Counted from the stretch's first letter, positions 44,833 to 55,740 are shown. The stretch is DNA of 64,000 bases from CAZHZT01 sp964537285 (GCA_964537285.1 CAZHZT010000003.1:26425-90424), one strand, 5' to 3'. Translations and numbers: made by a program. Notes: generated from the sequence alone by a model not told the origin.

Positions 44833-46560
44833 CTATTTATTCCTCTGATACTTCACCTCCCCCCCGACAATCGTGTACAGCACTTTCGCATTCAGAATAT
44901 CTTCATCACTGCACTTGAGTAAATCTTCTGATAAAATAACGATATCAGCGAGCTTGCCTTTTGTAATTGAACCTTTAATTTTTTCTTCAAAGGCAGCATA
45001 AGCATTGCCTAATGTATAGGAATAAACAGCCTCTTCTCTGGTCATTCGCTGCTCCGGATAAAACGCCATAGCATTATCAATGCGCTTACGAGTAACGGAA
45101 GCATAAAAGTTTTCAATCGGATCCACATCCTCGACTGGTACATCTGTTCCGTTTGCTATTGGAACGCCGGCATCCAATAACGATCGCCATGCATAAGCGC
45201 CTGTGCGTGCGCGAAAAGAACCAAGTCGCTTTTCAACAAAAGGTGCATCTGAAGTACAATGAATGCCCTGCATCGAAGCAATAGCCCTTATGGACTTAAA
45301 TCGAGGGATATCGCTGGTATCCAAATGTTGAGCGTGTTCTACGCGCCACCTCAAGGATTCTTGATCTGATGCCTTTGCATTGTATTTTTCAAAAATATTT
45401 AGCACTTCTCTATTAGCCCGGTCACCGATAGCATGTACACAAAGCTGCATTCCTTTTTTATACGCCAGAGATGCAATGCTTTCTACGGCTGAAATAGGCG
45501 TCGTATTTTGGCCTGTAAAGCCGGGTTTATCATTATAAGGCTTCAGCAACCAAGCACCAAAAGAACCTAGTGCTCCATCTACTTCCGATTTAATAGCCCG
45601 ACATGTAAAATGATGATCTCCAACATCTAAAATCGGAAACCCATCTAAACGGCCCTTCATAACCTCGTAAGGGTGGCGCACCATTACCCAAAGCCTCAAA
45701 TCCAGTTCGCTTTTTTCCGCCATTTCCTTATACCGTTCAATTTCATAAAACTTCGAACCGGCATCCTGGAAGGAAGTAATGCCTTTTGACAAACACTCTT
45801 CCTGAGCTATTTCAATCCCTCTGTACCATTTAGCCTTCCGGGCTTCATCCGAGAGCGTATTTAAATAATCCATGTGGGCGCCTACAATGAGTTCTTCGGC
45901 TCGTTCTTCAAAAACGCCTACAGCTTTTCCTTGATTATCCCTTACAATTAATCCACCTGACGGATCAGGTGTCTCGCTGGTAATTCCTGCAGCCTCCATA
46001 GCCTTTGCATTTGCAAAAACAGAATGCCCGCTAGCATGATGAAGAATAACCGGGTTCTCAGGAGATACAGCGCTGAGCTCATCGTGGTACGGATAGCCCA
46101 AAACATTGGGCTCCACAACATTCATCCACTTCTCTTGATGCCAACCTCGCCCTTCAATCCACTCTCCTGGTGGAGACTGCTCTGCTTTTTCTTTTACCAT
46201 TTCTACGATCTCTTCCCAGCTTTTAGTATTCAGGAGATTCAGATTCAGCAAAAGCTCGCCGAGGCCGGAAAAATGACCATGCCCTTCTATAAAACCCGGC
46301 ATCACAAACTGGCCTTCCGCATCAATAACCTTTGTGCTTTCTGAACGGTACTTCTCAATCATTGAGTTATCTCCGACCTCAATAATCTTTCCATTCTTAA
46401 TTGCTATGGCTTCCGCTTCTGGTTGATCTTGATCAACGGTTACCACATTCCCATTAAGAATAACTAAATCTGCTGCCTCTATCTTCTTTTGTGTAGAATT
46501 ACAAGCCTGCACCAACAAAATCCAAAATAATAGCCCTAAGGCATAAAAAGTAAATCTCAT
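44833..46560 (-). CDS. YtcJ-like amidohydrolase lipoprotein
   Basis: A signal with the lipobox VQAC suggests a lipid-anchored form. The amidohydrolase-3 fold has the metal-binding HxH in GFIEGHGHFSG, then a VHAIGDRAN His region and NGTDVPVEDVDP near the end. The family (YtcJ, N-acyl or imidazolone hydrolases) is broad and no substrate can be named. It is divergent from uvrA. Confidence 0.82.
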   Translation of the reverse strand: MRFTFYALGLLFWILLVQACNSTQKKIEAADLVILNGNVVTVDQDQPEAEAIAIKNGKIIEVGDNSMIEKYRSESTKVIDAEGQFVMPGFIEGHGHFSGLGELLLNLNLLNTKSWEEIVEMVKEKAEQSPPGEWIEGRGWHQEKWMNVVEPNVLGYPYHDELSAVSPENPVILHHASGHSVFANAKAMEAAGITSETPDPSGGLIVRDNQGKAVGVFEERAEELIVGAHMDYLNTLSDEARKAKWYRGIEIAQEECLSKGITSFQDAGSKFYEIERYKEMAEKSELDLRLWVMVRHPYEVMKGRLDGFPILDVGDHHFTCRAIKSEVDGALGSFGAWLLKPYNDKPGFTGQNTTPISAVESIASLAYKKGMQLCVHAIGDRANREVLNIFEKYNAKASDQESLRWRVEHAQHLDTSDIPRFKSIRAIASMQGIHCTSDAPFVEKRLGSFRARTGAYAWRSLLDAGVPIANGTDVPVEDVDPIENFYASVTRKRIDNAMAFYPEQRMTREEAVYSYTLGNAYAAFEEKIKGSITKGKLADIVILSEDLLKCSDEDILNAKVLYTIVGGEVKYQRNK

Positions 46561-46716
46561 TAAATTTTTTTTAAAAATTAAGCTATTGACCCAAAGACTT
46601 TAGCTTTGGAACCAATCCGTCCTCCGTTAACCGTTCCCCGTTAACCGCAATATTTTTTTCTTTGAACTCTATCTCTCTGCTATTGTTTTACTTATTCTTT
46701 CAAAAATAACAAACTC

Positions 46717-49572
46717 ATGCCTGCAGAAAAAAAAGAACTGCTACTTGATGATCCCCATATAGAAAATAATTCTAGGAATGCTATTTTCATTAAAGGTGCA
46801 CGAGCCAATAACCTCGACAATATTACACTTTCCATTCCCAAAAACCAACTCGTAGTTGTAACAGGCGTCTCCGGATCCGGTAAATCTTCCCTTACCATTG
46901 ACACTTTGTTTGCCGAAGGCCAAAGACGCTATGTGGAAAGCCTCTCCTCCTATGCCCGTCAGTTCCTTATGAGAATGAAAAAGCCCGATGTTGACTTCAT
47001 CAAAGGGCTATGCCCTGCCATTGCCATTGAACAGAAAGTGAGCACTTCCAATGCCCGGTCTACAGTTGGTACGCTAACGGAAATCTATGACTTTTTCCGT
47101 CTGCTTTTCGCCCGGATTGGAAAAACTTACTCCCCGGTATCTGGCAATCTCGTAAAAAAACACGAAGTCTCTGATGTAACAGACTTTATCCATTCTTTTC
47201 CAGAGGCAACAAAAGTACAACTTTTTATCCCTCTTCCAACACGATATAAAGATCGTAGCCTGGAACAGGAACTTAGCCTTCTCCTGCAAAAAGGATATAC
47301 CCGGATCTGGATGAATGATCAGTTAATTCAGATCGATGACTTTCTCGAGAACCCCTCCCTTGACCTTGCAAAAAGCCTGGAAAACTTCAAATCCAAAGAT
47401 ATCAGAGTCCTTATCGATCGTTTTGCTGTTAAACTCGATGATGAGGAAAATAAAAAACGAATTGCGGACTCCATACAAACGGCATTTTATGAAAGCGAAG
47501 GTGAATGTCTCGTAGATGTATTGAAGTACGAGCTTAAAGCCTTTAACAACCGTTTCGAATTGGACGGCATGGAGTTCATTGAACCTACACCTCAACTTTT
47601 TAACTACAACAACCCCTACGGGGCTTGCCCTTCATGTGAAGGCTTTGGCCGGATTATGGGCATTGATGAAAAAAAGGTAATCCCCAATCCTTCCTTGTCG
47701 GTTTATGAAGGAGCCATTGCTTGCTGGAAAGGTGAAAAACTAGGGCAGTGGCTCGAACAGCTGTTGGATAATGCGCATAAATTCGACTTCCCCATCCATC
47801 GCCCCTATCAAGACCTTACGGATAAACAAAAAGATCTCCTCTGGACCGGTAACCGCTACTTTGATGGGATCAATGATTTCTTTGAAGAGCTGCAGGAGAA
47901 AATGTATAAGATTCAAAACCGCGTCATGCTTTCCCGTTACCGCGGAAAAACAACTTGTCCAACTTGTAAAGGAGGCAGGCTGAGGCCTGAAGCTCAATAC
48001 ATAAAAGTAGCAGGAAAAACCATCCCTGAACTCGTGAATACCCCAATCGATGAATTATTACCCTTTTTTAATGACATCCAGCTAAACGAATACGATCAAA
48101 AAGTAGCTACGCGCTTGCTTTTGGAAATTCAAAACCGGCTGGAATTCATGATGGAAGTAGGACTTGGATATTTAACCCTCGGCCGACTATCCAATACATT
48201 GAGTGGAGGCGAAATGCAACGCATCAACTTAACCAGAACGCTAGGAAGCAACCTCACCTCTTCCATGTACATTCTTGATGAGCCCAGCATTGGCTTGCAC
48301 CCACGCGATACCAATCGCTTAGTCAGTGTATTAAGATCCCTCAGGGATCTTGGAAATACGGTTATCGTTGTTGAGCACGAGGAAGACATAATTAAGAATA
48401 GTGACTACCTTATCGACATAGGGCCAGGAGCTGGCATTCACGGAGGAAAAGTCGTTTTTGCAGGGCCTTATGAACAAATCCACAGCGATGCCGCCAATAG
48501 TCTTACGACCTTGTACATGAGTGGCAGAATGAGCATCCCCGTTCCTGCTAACCGAAGATATTTTACTCAACAATTAAAAATTCAAGGGGCAAGGCTTCAT
48601 AATTTAAAAAATATAGATGTTACCTTTCCTTTAAATACCTTAACACTTGTAACTGGTGTTTCTGGTTCAGGAAAAACAACGCTTGTAAAACAACTGCTGT
48701 ATCCGGCCCTAAAACAATTATTGGGAGAAGCGGACTCCAAAACATCGGGGGTAGCCGTCGATCTATCCGGAGATACGGAAGCTGTTACCCAAATTGAGTT
48801 GGTAAATCAAAACCCTATCGGAAAATCTTCTCGCTCAAACCCCGTTACTTATGTAAAAGCTTACGACACCATAAGAAAGCTTATGGCTGATCAACAGCTA
48901 TCCAAAATTCGTGGCTTTAAACCCAAGCATTTTTCGTTCAATGTTGATGGAGGACGATGCGACACCTGCAAAGGCGAAGGCGAGCAAGTAATCGAAATGC
49001 AATTCCTTGCAGATGTACGGCTGGAATGCGAAGAATGCAACGGAAAGCGCTTTAAACAAGAAGTACTTGATGTTGAATACAAAGGAAAGAATATCTTTGA
49101 TGTTCTGAACCTTAGCATTGAAGAAGCTCTCGATTTTTTTGAAAATGAAAAAGACATTATCCAAAAGATCAAACCTTTATTTGATGTTGGACTGGGTTAT
49201 GTGCGGCTGGGTCAGTCTTCAAGTACGCTTTCAGGAGGAGAAGCACAGCGGGTAAAATTAGCATCTTTTTTGGCGAAGGAGAGATCCAAAGAGCATGTTT
49301 TCTTTATCTTTGATGAACCTACAACAGGATTGCATTTCCACGATATTCAAAAACTGCTAAAAGCTTTAAATGCTTTAGTTGAAAAGGGCCATACCGTGCT
49401 TGTCGTCGAGCACAACATGGACGTAATCAAATGTGCAGATTGGATCATTGACCTTGGCCCGGAAGGAGGTAAAAATGGAGGACACCTTGTTTTTCAAGGA
49501 AAACCAGAAGAATTAGCTAAGGTAGAAAATTCTTATACCGGTGTTTTTTTGAAAGAAAAACTTGCTGATTAG
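46717..49572 (+). CDS. uvrA: Excinuclease ABC subunit UvrA
   Basis: UvrA recognises damaged DNA in nucleotide excision repair. Two ABC ATPase halves are visible: Walker A GVSGSGKSSL (about residue 46) and GVSGSGKTTL (about 646), with signature LSGGEMQR and LSGGEAQRV. Zinc modules are CPSCEGFG.., CPTCKGGRL.. and CDTCKGEGE...CEECNG. It has 951 residues, normal length. Confidence 0.95.
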   Translation: MPAEKKELLLDDPHIENNSRNAIFIKGARANNLDNITLSIPKNQLVVVTGVSGSGKSSLTIDTLFAEGQRRYVESLSSYARQFLMRMKKPDVDFIKGLCPAIAIEQKVSTSNARSTVGTLTEIYDFFRLLFARIGKTYSPVSGNLVKKHEVSDVTDFIHSFPEATKVQLFIPLPTRYKDRSLEQELSLLLQKGYTRIWMNDQLIQIDDFLENPSLDLAKSLENFKSKDIRVLIDRFAVKLDDEENKKRIADSIQTAFYESEGECLVDVLKYELKAFNNRFELDGMEFIEPTPQLFNYNNPYGACPSCEGFGRIMGIDEKKVIPNPSLSVYEGAIACWKGEKLGQWLEQLLDNAHKFDFPIHRPYQDLTDKQKDLLWTGNRYFDGINDFFEELQEKMYKIQNRVMLSRYRGKTTCPTCKGGRLRPEAQYIKVAGKTIPELVNTPIDELLPFFNDIQLNEYDQKVATRLLLEIQNRLEFMMEVGLGYLTLGRLSNTLSGGEMQRINLTRTLGSNLTSSMYILDEPSIGLHPRDTNRLVSVLRSLRDLGNTVIVVEHEEDIIKNSDYLIDIGPGAGIHGGKVVFAGPYEQIHSDAANSLTTLYMSGRMSIPVPANRRYFTQQLKIQGARLHNLKNIDVTFPLNTLTLVTGVSGSGKTTLVKQLLYPALKQLLGEADSKTSGVAVDLSGDTEAVTQIELVNQNPIGKSSRSNPVTYVKAYDTIRKLMADQQLSKIRGFKPKHFSFNVDGGRCDTCKGEGEQVIEMQFLADVRLECEECNGKRFKQEVLDVEYKGKNIFDVLNLSIEEALDFFENEKDIIQKIKPLFDVGLGYVRLGQSSSTLSGGEAQRVKLASFLAKERSKEHVFFIFDEPTTGLHFHDIQKLLKALNALVEKGHTVLVVEHNMDVIKCADWIIDLGPEGGKNGGHLVFQGKPEELAKVENSYTGVFLKEKLAD

Positions 49573-49599
49573 ACTTTATTCTTAAGTAATTCACGAAAT

Positions 49600-50883
49600 T
49601 TGAACAGAAACCAATATATCATCTTCACCATCCTGGCAGTAATCCTTCTGCTAATCTTTTTCCTGTTTCAAAACCTCGCTCCGGCAGAAAGGGACTGGGA
49701 CGAGAACTATGAGCCTACTAACAAGGAACCTTATGGAACCTTTATCATCAAAAAGTTACTGGAAGATCAAGCGGGGGAAGAACATTTTCACATTGTAGAT
49801 ACTATACTTCATGCCAGTCTGCCCATAACGAATTCTACCCAAACAAACTACATTTTTATTGGCAACAGCATATTCCTTGATTCCGCTTCCGTGGATTCCC
49901 TAAGGTCATTCGTTTTCAATGGAAACAATGTTTTCATCTCCTCTAAAACGATTCCAACACAAGTGATGCAGGGAATATATCCTTACTCTCCCTGCACCTT
50001 TGATGATTGGGAAGATTTCAATTCTTATTATTTCGACATAGCCTACCTTTCTCTTGATCATCCGGAGCTTAAACGTTCTGAAAAATACCCTCTAACCTAC
50101 TTAGAAGAATTTGAACGCTCTTACTATGAGTGGTCATACATTGATAGTATTTTCATTTGCGACAGCTTAGGCGGATTGATCAGTATCGGTAGCTTTAATA
50201 CGCACTTCTCCAACTTTGCCAAATTCCCCTTTGGTGACGGAGCCTTCTATCTCCATACTACCCCTTTGGCATTTTCAAATATGGCCTTGCTAAAAGAAGA
50301 TGGCCTTGAATACGCTGAAAAAGTTCTTGCGCACTTGCCTGAAGGGGATATATATTGGGATGAAAACCACCAGATCGAAGATTTTATCAGTAAAGCCCTC
50401 AATAATTCTTCAAATAGCGGCAATGGCTTACCTGATAATAACCCTCTTCAGTTCATCCTTTCTCAAAGGGAGTTATCCTGGGCCTGGTATCTAACACTGG
50501 CGCTGGCATTGCTTTATGTTCTTTTCAGGGCAAAAAGGAAGCAAAAAGTAATTCCCGTCGTTCAGCCCAATAAAAATACTTCTCTAGAGTTCCTGCAATC
50601 CGTTGGAACACTCTACTTCATGCAAAATAATCATCGCAATCTTATACTACAGAAGATGCGCCTTTTCCTTGGCTTTATCCGGCAGAAATATTCCTTACAC
50701 ATTTCTGAAACACCAGAAGCCGGCACCCTGGAAAAACTCCATCAGCACTCGGAGGTATCCCTTGAATCTATTCAGCGTATATTTTTGCTATTTAAAAATA
50801 CGCAATCTTCAGACTTTGTATCGGAGAAAGCCCTGGTTTCCTTTCATCAGGCGGTGGAAGCCTTTTATAAAAATGCGAAATAG
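49600..50883 (+). CDS. DUF4350 membrane protein
   Basis: A membrane helix at residues 7-25 (YIIFTILAVILLLIFF) is followed by a DUF4350 domain (NKEPYGTFIIKKLLED, NYIFIGNSIFLDSASVDSLRSFVFNGN). A second helix lies at about 286-305, and a C-terminal segment may bind a partner. No ATG fits before the first helix, so the start is TTG at 49600. In many genomes DUF4350 proteins sit in MoxR/DUF58 clusters, yet here it is six kb away from the bat locus. Confidence 0.75.
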   Translation: MNRNQYIIFTILAVILLLIFFLFQNLAPAERDWDENYEPTNKEPYGTFIIKKLLEDQAGEEHFHIVDTILHASLPITNSTQTNYIFIGNSIFLDSASVDSLRSFVFNGNNVFISSKTIPTQVMQGIYPYSPCTFDDWEDFNSYYFDIAYLSLDHPELKRSEKYPLTYLEEFERSYYEWSYIDSIFICDSLGGLISIGSFNTHFSNFAKFPFGDGAFYLHTTPLAFSNMALLKEDGLEYAEKVLAHLPEGDIYWDENHQIEDFISKALNNSSNSGNGLPDNNPLQFILSQRELSWAWYLTLALALLYVLFRAKRKQKVIPVVQPNKNTSLEFLQSVGTLYFMQNNHRNLILQKMRLFLGFIRQKYSLHISETPEAGTLEKLHQHSEVSLESIQRIFLLFKNTQSSDFVSEKALVSFHQAVEAFYKNAK

Positions 50884-50886
50884 ATC

Positions 50887-52119
50887 CTACTCCAAATATT
50901 GAGCAGTAAACATACTATGAAAAGCCCCCAGCAACAATGTCCCTCGCTGAACTTCCAGCATGCTTTCCGTAAGAAAAGAAAAAACCAGCAACAGTATAAA
51001 AAAGGTATGCAAGTATAAAGGAGCACTAACACTCCTGTAAAATGGAATAAACAATACCAAGAGCAAGCCCAACAAGGCCGGGATTCCATTGCTCAACGCA
51101 ATTTGAAGATATTGATTGTGAGCGTTTAGCTTTCGCTTTAGAGCGATCTCAATATTTTCTGACTGATAGTAAGAATTTAGCTCAACCTGAGTATCTCCAG
51201 GACCATAGCCCAATAAAGGGCGAGCCTTAATATTTTCGATTGCACCTCGCCAAATGCCCAATCGGAGATTCCCTGCACCAGGACTCGGTGATTCCTTTTC
51301 CGTTTCCTGCTCAGCATTAGATGTTACTGATGCCATCACTCTATTCCGAGTAACCGGAATGGCTAATATTAATAATAAGATTGCGATCAATCCTCCGCTT
51401 CCCCAGAAAATACCTTTAAGTAGCTGCCTGCGTTGGTACATAACTACAAGAAAGGCTCCTCCTAATAAAACAATTGTATTTAATAACTGCATTCGGGCAC
51501 TCAGCAAGAAAAGCATCACAAAGAAAATGCTCGCTAAGGGAACAACATTCCTTAAATTAAAGGCAATCGGTAACTTAAGATCAATTTGATTATAGTAAAA
51601 ATAGGCGAGAATAAACAAACATAGATTAATGTACAGGCCGAAATAAGTAGGGTGAAAAGCTAAAAACCGGCCTAAATCTTCATAAAAGAAAAGGTTGGCA
51701 CCTTCAAAAATCCAGTAATAAGCAGCGCAAGCCAGAGAGATTAAAGAAGCCAACAAGCAGCCCAGTACAAACGCTGCTAAGGCTTTGTAAAGTTTATTTC
51801 GCTCTAACTTTGGACTAGAGAAGAAAATTAATGGCCCTAGCAGAAGAGACATTTTTGTCTCCATTTTCCGGAGCCCTACATCAAGTTGCTCTGTATAAGA
51901 CAAGCCCAGCAACAGCCACAAAAAAAATCCTATAAAAAGGATTGAAACCGGGTTAAATAATTTTTTTCGATACTTAACGATCCACCCGGAAAGGCCCCAA
52001 TTCAATAATAGTAAAAGAGCCATGAGGGTAGCCATTCGAGGCAAGAGCGGAAGAAAAAAGGCAAAACCATATACCAAATAGCAATGGATAGTGTATTTCT
52101 TAGCCCCGACTGCCCTCAT
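50887..52119 (-). CDS. O-antigen ligase-like (WaaL/Wzy) membrane protein
   Basis: The 410-residue protein has about ten helices with the Wzy_C / O-antigen ligase domain. Motif GYGPGDTQVEL..YY and AHNQYLQIALSNGIPALLG are the periplasmic loop signature (His in AHNxYL). It links or polymerises surface polysaccharide. It starts 9 bp after infB ends on the same strand, so it may be read from the nusA-infB transcript. Confidence 0.85.
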   Translation of the reverse strand: MRAVGAKKYTIHCYLVYGFAFFLPLLPRMATLMALLLLLNWGLSGWIVKYRKKLFNPVSILFIGFFLWLLLGLSYTEQLDVGLRKMETKMSLLLGPLIFFSSPKLERNKLYKALAAFVLGCLLASLISLACAAYYWIFEGANLFFYEDLGRFLAFHPTYFGLYINLCLFILAYFYYNQIDLKLPIAFNLRNVVPLASIFFVMLFLLSARMQLLNTIVLLGGAFLVVMYQRRQLLKGIFWGSGGLIAILLLILAIPVTRNRVMASVTSNAEQETEKESPSPGAGNLRLGIWRGAIENIKARPLLGYGPGDTQVELNSYYQSENIEIALKRKLNAHNQYLQIALSNGIPALLGLLLVLFIPFYRSVSAPLYLHTFFILLLVFSFLTESMLEVQRGTLLLGAFHSMFTAQYLE

Positions 52120-52128
52120 GAAAAACTT

Positions 52129-55100
52129 TTATATTTCTAGTTTTTGCTTCACTTCAACTATTTCGAACACCTCGATATTATCTCCAACTTTTATATCATT
52201 AAAGTTTTTGACAGTCAAACCACACTCCATTCCATTTTTCACTTCCTTCGCATCGTCTTTAAACCGCTTGAGGGAAGCTAGTTCTGCTGTCACACCTTCT
52301 TTAGTAGGATAAATAACGATACCGTCTCTGATCAGGCGAATATTGGAGTTTCTATGAATTTTTCCTTCTTGTACATAGCAACCAGCCACAGTACCCACTT
52401 TCGAGATCTTATAAACTTCTCTTACTTCTAACTGGCCAATAATTTCCTCTTTTTGAGTAGGTTCAAGCATACCTTCAATGGCCAACTTAATTTCCTCAAT
52501 CGCTTCGTAGATAATGGAGTAGGTAGTAATCTGAACTCCTTCTCGCTCAGCCAGTCTACGTGCACCAATAGAAGGTCGTACCTGGAATCCAATAACAATT
52601 GCATCAGAAGCAGATGCCAAAAGAATATCTGACTCGATGATTTGACCAACGGCTTTATGGATTACATTCACCTGAACGGTCTCTATAGACAGCTTTATTA
52701 ATGAATCGGAAAGGGCTTCCACAGAGCCATCCACGTCCCCTTTCACGATAAGGTTAAGCTCTTTAAAGGTACCCAAAGAAAGACGTCTTCCGATTTCATC
52801 CAAACTGATACGCTTGCTAGCACGGTTGGCCTGTTCTCTGGAAATTTGAGCACGTTTAGCTGCAATTTGACGCGCTTCCGGCTCCGAATCCATTTCTTTG
52901 AATTTCTCACCGGCTTGAGGAGCTCCACTTAGTCCAAGGATTAGTACCGGCTGTGAAGGTCCTGCTTTTTTAACTCTTTTGCCACGTTCATTGAACATCG
53001 CTTTTACTTTACCAGAATGTTCCCCTGCAACAATAGGATCTCCGATCTCCAGCATGCCGTTTTGAACCAAGAATTTGGCCACGTAACCACGCCCTTTATC
53101 CAGAGAGGCCTCCAAAACAACCCCGCTAGCTTTCCTGTCCGGGTTGGCTTTAAGTTCAAGCATTTCTGCTTCCAGCAAAACCTTTTCCAATAATGGTTCT
53201 ATGTTTGTACCATTTTTCGCTGAAATATCCTGCGACTGGAAGCTCCCTCCCCAGTCTTCCACCAATAAGTTCATATTGGCCAATTCCTGCTTGATTCTTT
53301 CTGGTTGAGCCCCTGGTTTATCAATTTTATTAATTGCAAAAACAATAGGCACTCCCGCCGCTTGAGCGTGACTTATGGCCTCTTTTGTTTGAGGCATAAC
53401 GTTGTCGTCCGCTGAAATAATAACTACTGCAACATCTGTGACCTTGGCCCCTCTAGCCCTCATCGCCGTAAAGGCTTCGTGACCAGGCGTATCCAGGAAG
53501 GTAATGCGCTTCCCGTCAGCGACTTTAACTTCATAGGCACCGATATGCTGAGTAATCCCCCCAGCTTCACCTTCAGCTACATTTGCTTTACGAATATAAT
53601 CCAGCAAGGAAGTTTTTCCGTGATCAACATGCCCCATTACCGTAACGATTGGAGCACGAGGCTCAAGATCATCTGGATCATCTTCTTCCTCCTCTTCTTC
53701 AACATCTTGCTCTTCTGCGGAAATAAAGTCCACTTCGAATCCAAATTCTTCCGTTACAAGTTCGATAATTTCGGCATCCAGTCTTTGGTTGATAGATACG
53801 ATCACTCCCAGGTTCATACAGGTAGTGATAACATCAGTCACTGCAACATTCATTAAACTGGCGAGCTCCGAAACGGTTACGAACTCCGTAAGGTGTAATG
53901 TTGAATCATTTTCTGCCTCTTGAGCCAGCTGCTCTTGTTTTTCTCTCTGACGCTCTCTGGTCTCTCTACGTAATTTTTGACGCTTTTTCTTTCCTCCGCC
54001 AGACATGCGCGCCATTGTTGCCTTGATCTGGTCTTCGATTTCCTTCTTTGAAACTTCTTTTGTTTCTTCCTTCTTATTTGTTGGTCTTCTTCTCCCGCCT
54101 CTGCGATCATCCCGCTCTCTTCTAGGCCCTGAACCTGAAGAATCTGAATAATTTCCACTACCGCCGGTAGTAGATCGCGCAGGCACTTTTTTGCGTTTCC
54201 TTGGTCTTTTCTTTTTGCTATCATCTCCTTGTTGGGATGTAGACTGAGGTTCACCTTTTCCTTTTTCAGTAGTACCCGTACCACGATTATTAGTGCCGGT
54301 ACCGGATTCAGATCTTTCCGTTCTCGACCCTGGCCTAGTGGGTTCATCTCTTCTTCTGGAAGATGAACCAGAGCCATCCGATTGGCGTTCCGGCCTGTTA
54401 TTTCTATTCCCGGTACTACTACTTCGTCTTTGATCTCGATCATTTCTCCTGCCGGGTTTATCCGTAGAGGCTCCATCTTTATTATTAGAACCCTCTGTTC
54501 TCGACTCACCCGTTCTGGATCTTTGCTTACCTCTATCGTCTCTCGGTGCCTTATCTCTATCCGGCCCCTTTTCATCCTTTTTCTTTTTCTTCCGAGGCTT
54601 TTTAAACCTATCTGTATCGATCTTTCCAAGGATTTTTAGACCTTTAAGTTGTGGCGTTTCAGCTCTTAAAAACTCACTTTCTCCACTAGCACCTTCTTCT
54701 TCACCACCTTTGCCCTCTTTTGAAGGCTTTTGATCCTCGGTTTTGCTGGGTTCCACTTTTTTTGATTCCGCTTTTTGCTCCACAGGTTTTGGCTTCTGCT
54801 CTTTAGCCTCTCCTTTAGAATCTTTTGGAGTCGATTTAGGTTTAACCTTTTTAGGAGTGCTTTCTTCTTTTGAAGCACTCTTTTGTTTAGGTTCAGCTTT
54901 TTCCCGAGAAGCTTTAGAAAGCGTTTCTTCTGCTTTCTTTTCTGAAACCGGGGACGAAGGTTGTTTTACCGGAGCTGAAGCTTTTTCCTCTTCTTTTTGT
55001 TTTTGAGCAGGCTTATCCGTTTTAGTGCTTTGCACCTCCTTTTTAACCGATTTAGAAGGATCTTCTTGAGGCTTACTTTTTTCAGCAACCTTTTTAGGCT

Positions 55101-55740
55101 CATCCGGAGCAGGAGTGGAAATTGCTTTTTTGGATTCAGGAAGAACTTCCTCTTTCTTAGCTTCGGGTTTAGCAGGAGTCTTCTGAGGTTCTGGAGTTTT
55201 AGCCTCAGGTTGGCTTTTGACTTCTTCTTTTTCAGTACTTTTTTCAGCCGGGGTTCTTTTTTTATCCAGATCGATTTTACCCTTTATTTTAAGCTGAATT
55301 TTAGCCTTTTCCTCTTTAACTGTTTCGCTTTTTTGATCAGCCGGCTTTGCTTTCTCTTTGGAAGCCTCAACCGTTTTTTTGTCCACAACTTTATTTTGAG
55401 TGGGTGAAACAGTTTCTTTAGGTTGCACTGGCGGAGTGGGAGCTGATTTAAAAAGCTCAGTGGTAGTCTTTTCTTGTTCTTTGGGAGAGGATTTTTGATC
55501 TACTTTTGCTGGAGCAGACTCCTTCCTGTTGGTTACACGATTCCCGATAACCAATTGATCGGCTTTTTCCTTGATAGCAATGGACCGTTGGAACTCTTTT
55601 AATAGTTCTTCATGCATCGCATCAGTGATCTTGGCTGTTGGTTTATTTTCTATATCAAAGCCCTTTTTTGCGAGATGTTCCACTATCGTAGCGGTTCCAA
55701 CATTTAATTCTTTAGCAATCTTTATTAAGCGTTTAGCCAT
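52129..55740 (-). CDS. infB: Translation initiation factor IF-2
   Basis: IF-2 places initiator tRNA on the ribosome. I chose the ATG at 55740 (MAKRLIKIAKELNVG), giving 1,203 residues. An IF2_N domain is at residues 1-55, then a Lys/Pro/Ser- and Arg/Gly-rich disordered region extends to about 620. A second IF2_N follows (LTEFVTVSELASLMNVAV), then the G domain with GHVDHGKTSL (about 700), DTPGH and NKID, and domains II-IV. The long low-complexity region explains the length above E. coli IF-2 (890). Confidence 0.95.
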   Translation of the reverse strand: MAKRLIKIAKELNVGTATIVEHLAKKGFDIENKPTAKITDAMHEELLKEFQRSIAIKEKADQLVIGNRVTNRKESAPAKVDQKSSPKEQEKTTTELFKSAPTPPVQPKETVSPTQNKVVDKKTVEASKEKAKPADQKSETVKEEKAKIQLKIKGKIDLDKKRTPAEKSTEKEEVKSQPEAKTPEPQKTPAKPEAKKEEVLPESKKAISTPAPDEPKKVAEKSKPQEDPSKSVKKEVQSTKTDKPAQKQKEEEKASAPVKQPSSPVSEKKAEETLSKASREKAEPKQKSASKEESTPKKVKPKSTPKDSKGEAKEQKPKPVEQKAESKKVEPSKTEDQKPSKEGKGGEEEGASGESEFLRAETPQLKGLKILGKIDTDRFKKPRKKKKKDEKGPDRDKAPRDDRGKQRSRTGESRTEGSNNKDGASTDKPGRRNDRDQRRSSSTGNRNNRPERQSDGSGSSSRRRDEPTRPGSRTERSESGTGTNNRGTGTTEKGKGEPQSTSQQGDDSKKKRPRKRKKVPARSTTGGSGNYSDSSGSGPRRERDDRRGGRRRPTNKKEETKEVSKKEIEDQIKATMARMSGGGKKKRQKLRRETRERQREKQEQLAQEAENDSTLHLTEFVTVSELASLMNVAVTDVITTCMNLGVIVSINQRLDAEIIELVTEEFGFEVDFISAEEQDVEEEEEEDDPDDLEPRAPIVTVMGHVDHGKTSLLDYIRKANVAEGEAGGITQHIGAYEVKVADGKRITFLDTPGHEAFTAMRARGAKVTDVAVVIISADDNVMPQTKEAISHAQAAGVPIVFAINKIDKPGAQPERIKQELANMNLLVEDWGGSFQSQDISAKNGTNIEPLLEKVLLEAEMLELKANPDRKASGVVLEASLDKGRGYVAKFLVQNGMLEIGDPIVAGEHSGKVKAMFNERGKRVKKAGPSQPVLILGLSGAPQAGEKFKEMDSEPEARQIAAKRAQISREQANRASKRISLDEIGRRLSLGTFKELNLIVKGDVDGSVEALSDSLIKLSIETVQVNVIHKAVGQIIESDILLASASDAIVIGFQVRPSIGARRLAEREGVQITTYSIIYEAIEEIKLAIEGMLEPTQKEEIIGQLEVREVYKISKVGTVAGCYVQEGKIHRNSNIRLIRDGIVIYPTKEGVTAELASLKRFKDDAKEVKNGMECGLTVKNFNDIKVGDNIEVFEIVEVKQKLEI

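Noticed and set aside
53877..54629. 250-codon minus-strand open frame within infB
   Set aside because: It is an alternate frame of the Arg/Gly/Ser-rich region of IF-2, where low complexity keeps other frames open.
54997..55407. 136-codon plus-strand open frame
   Set aside because: It is antisense to the Lys-rich region of IF-2 and shows only Phe/Leu-rich complement sequence.
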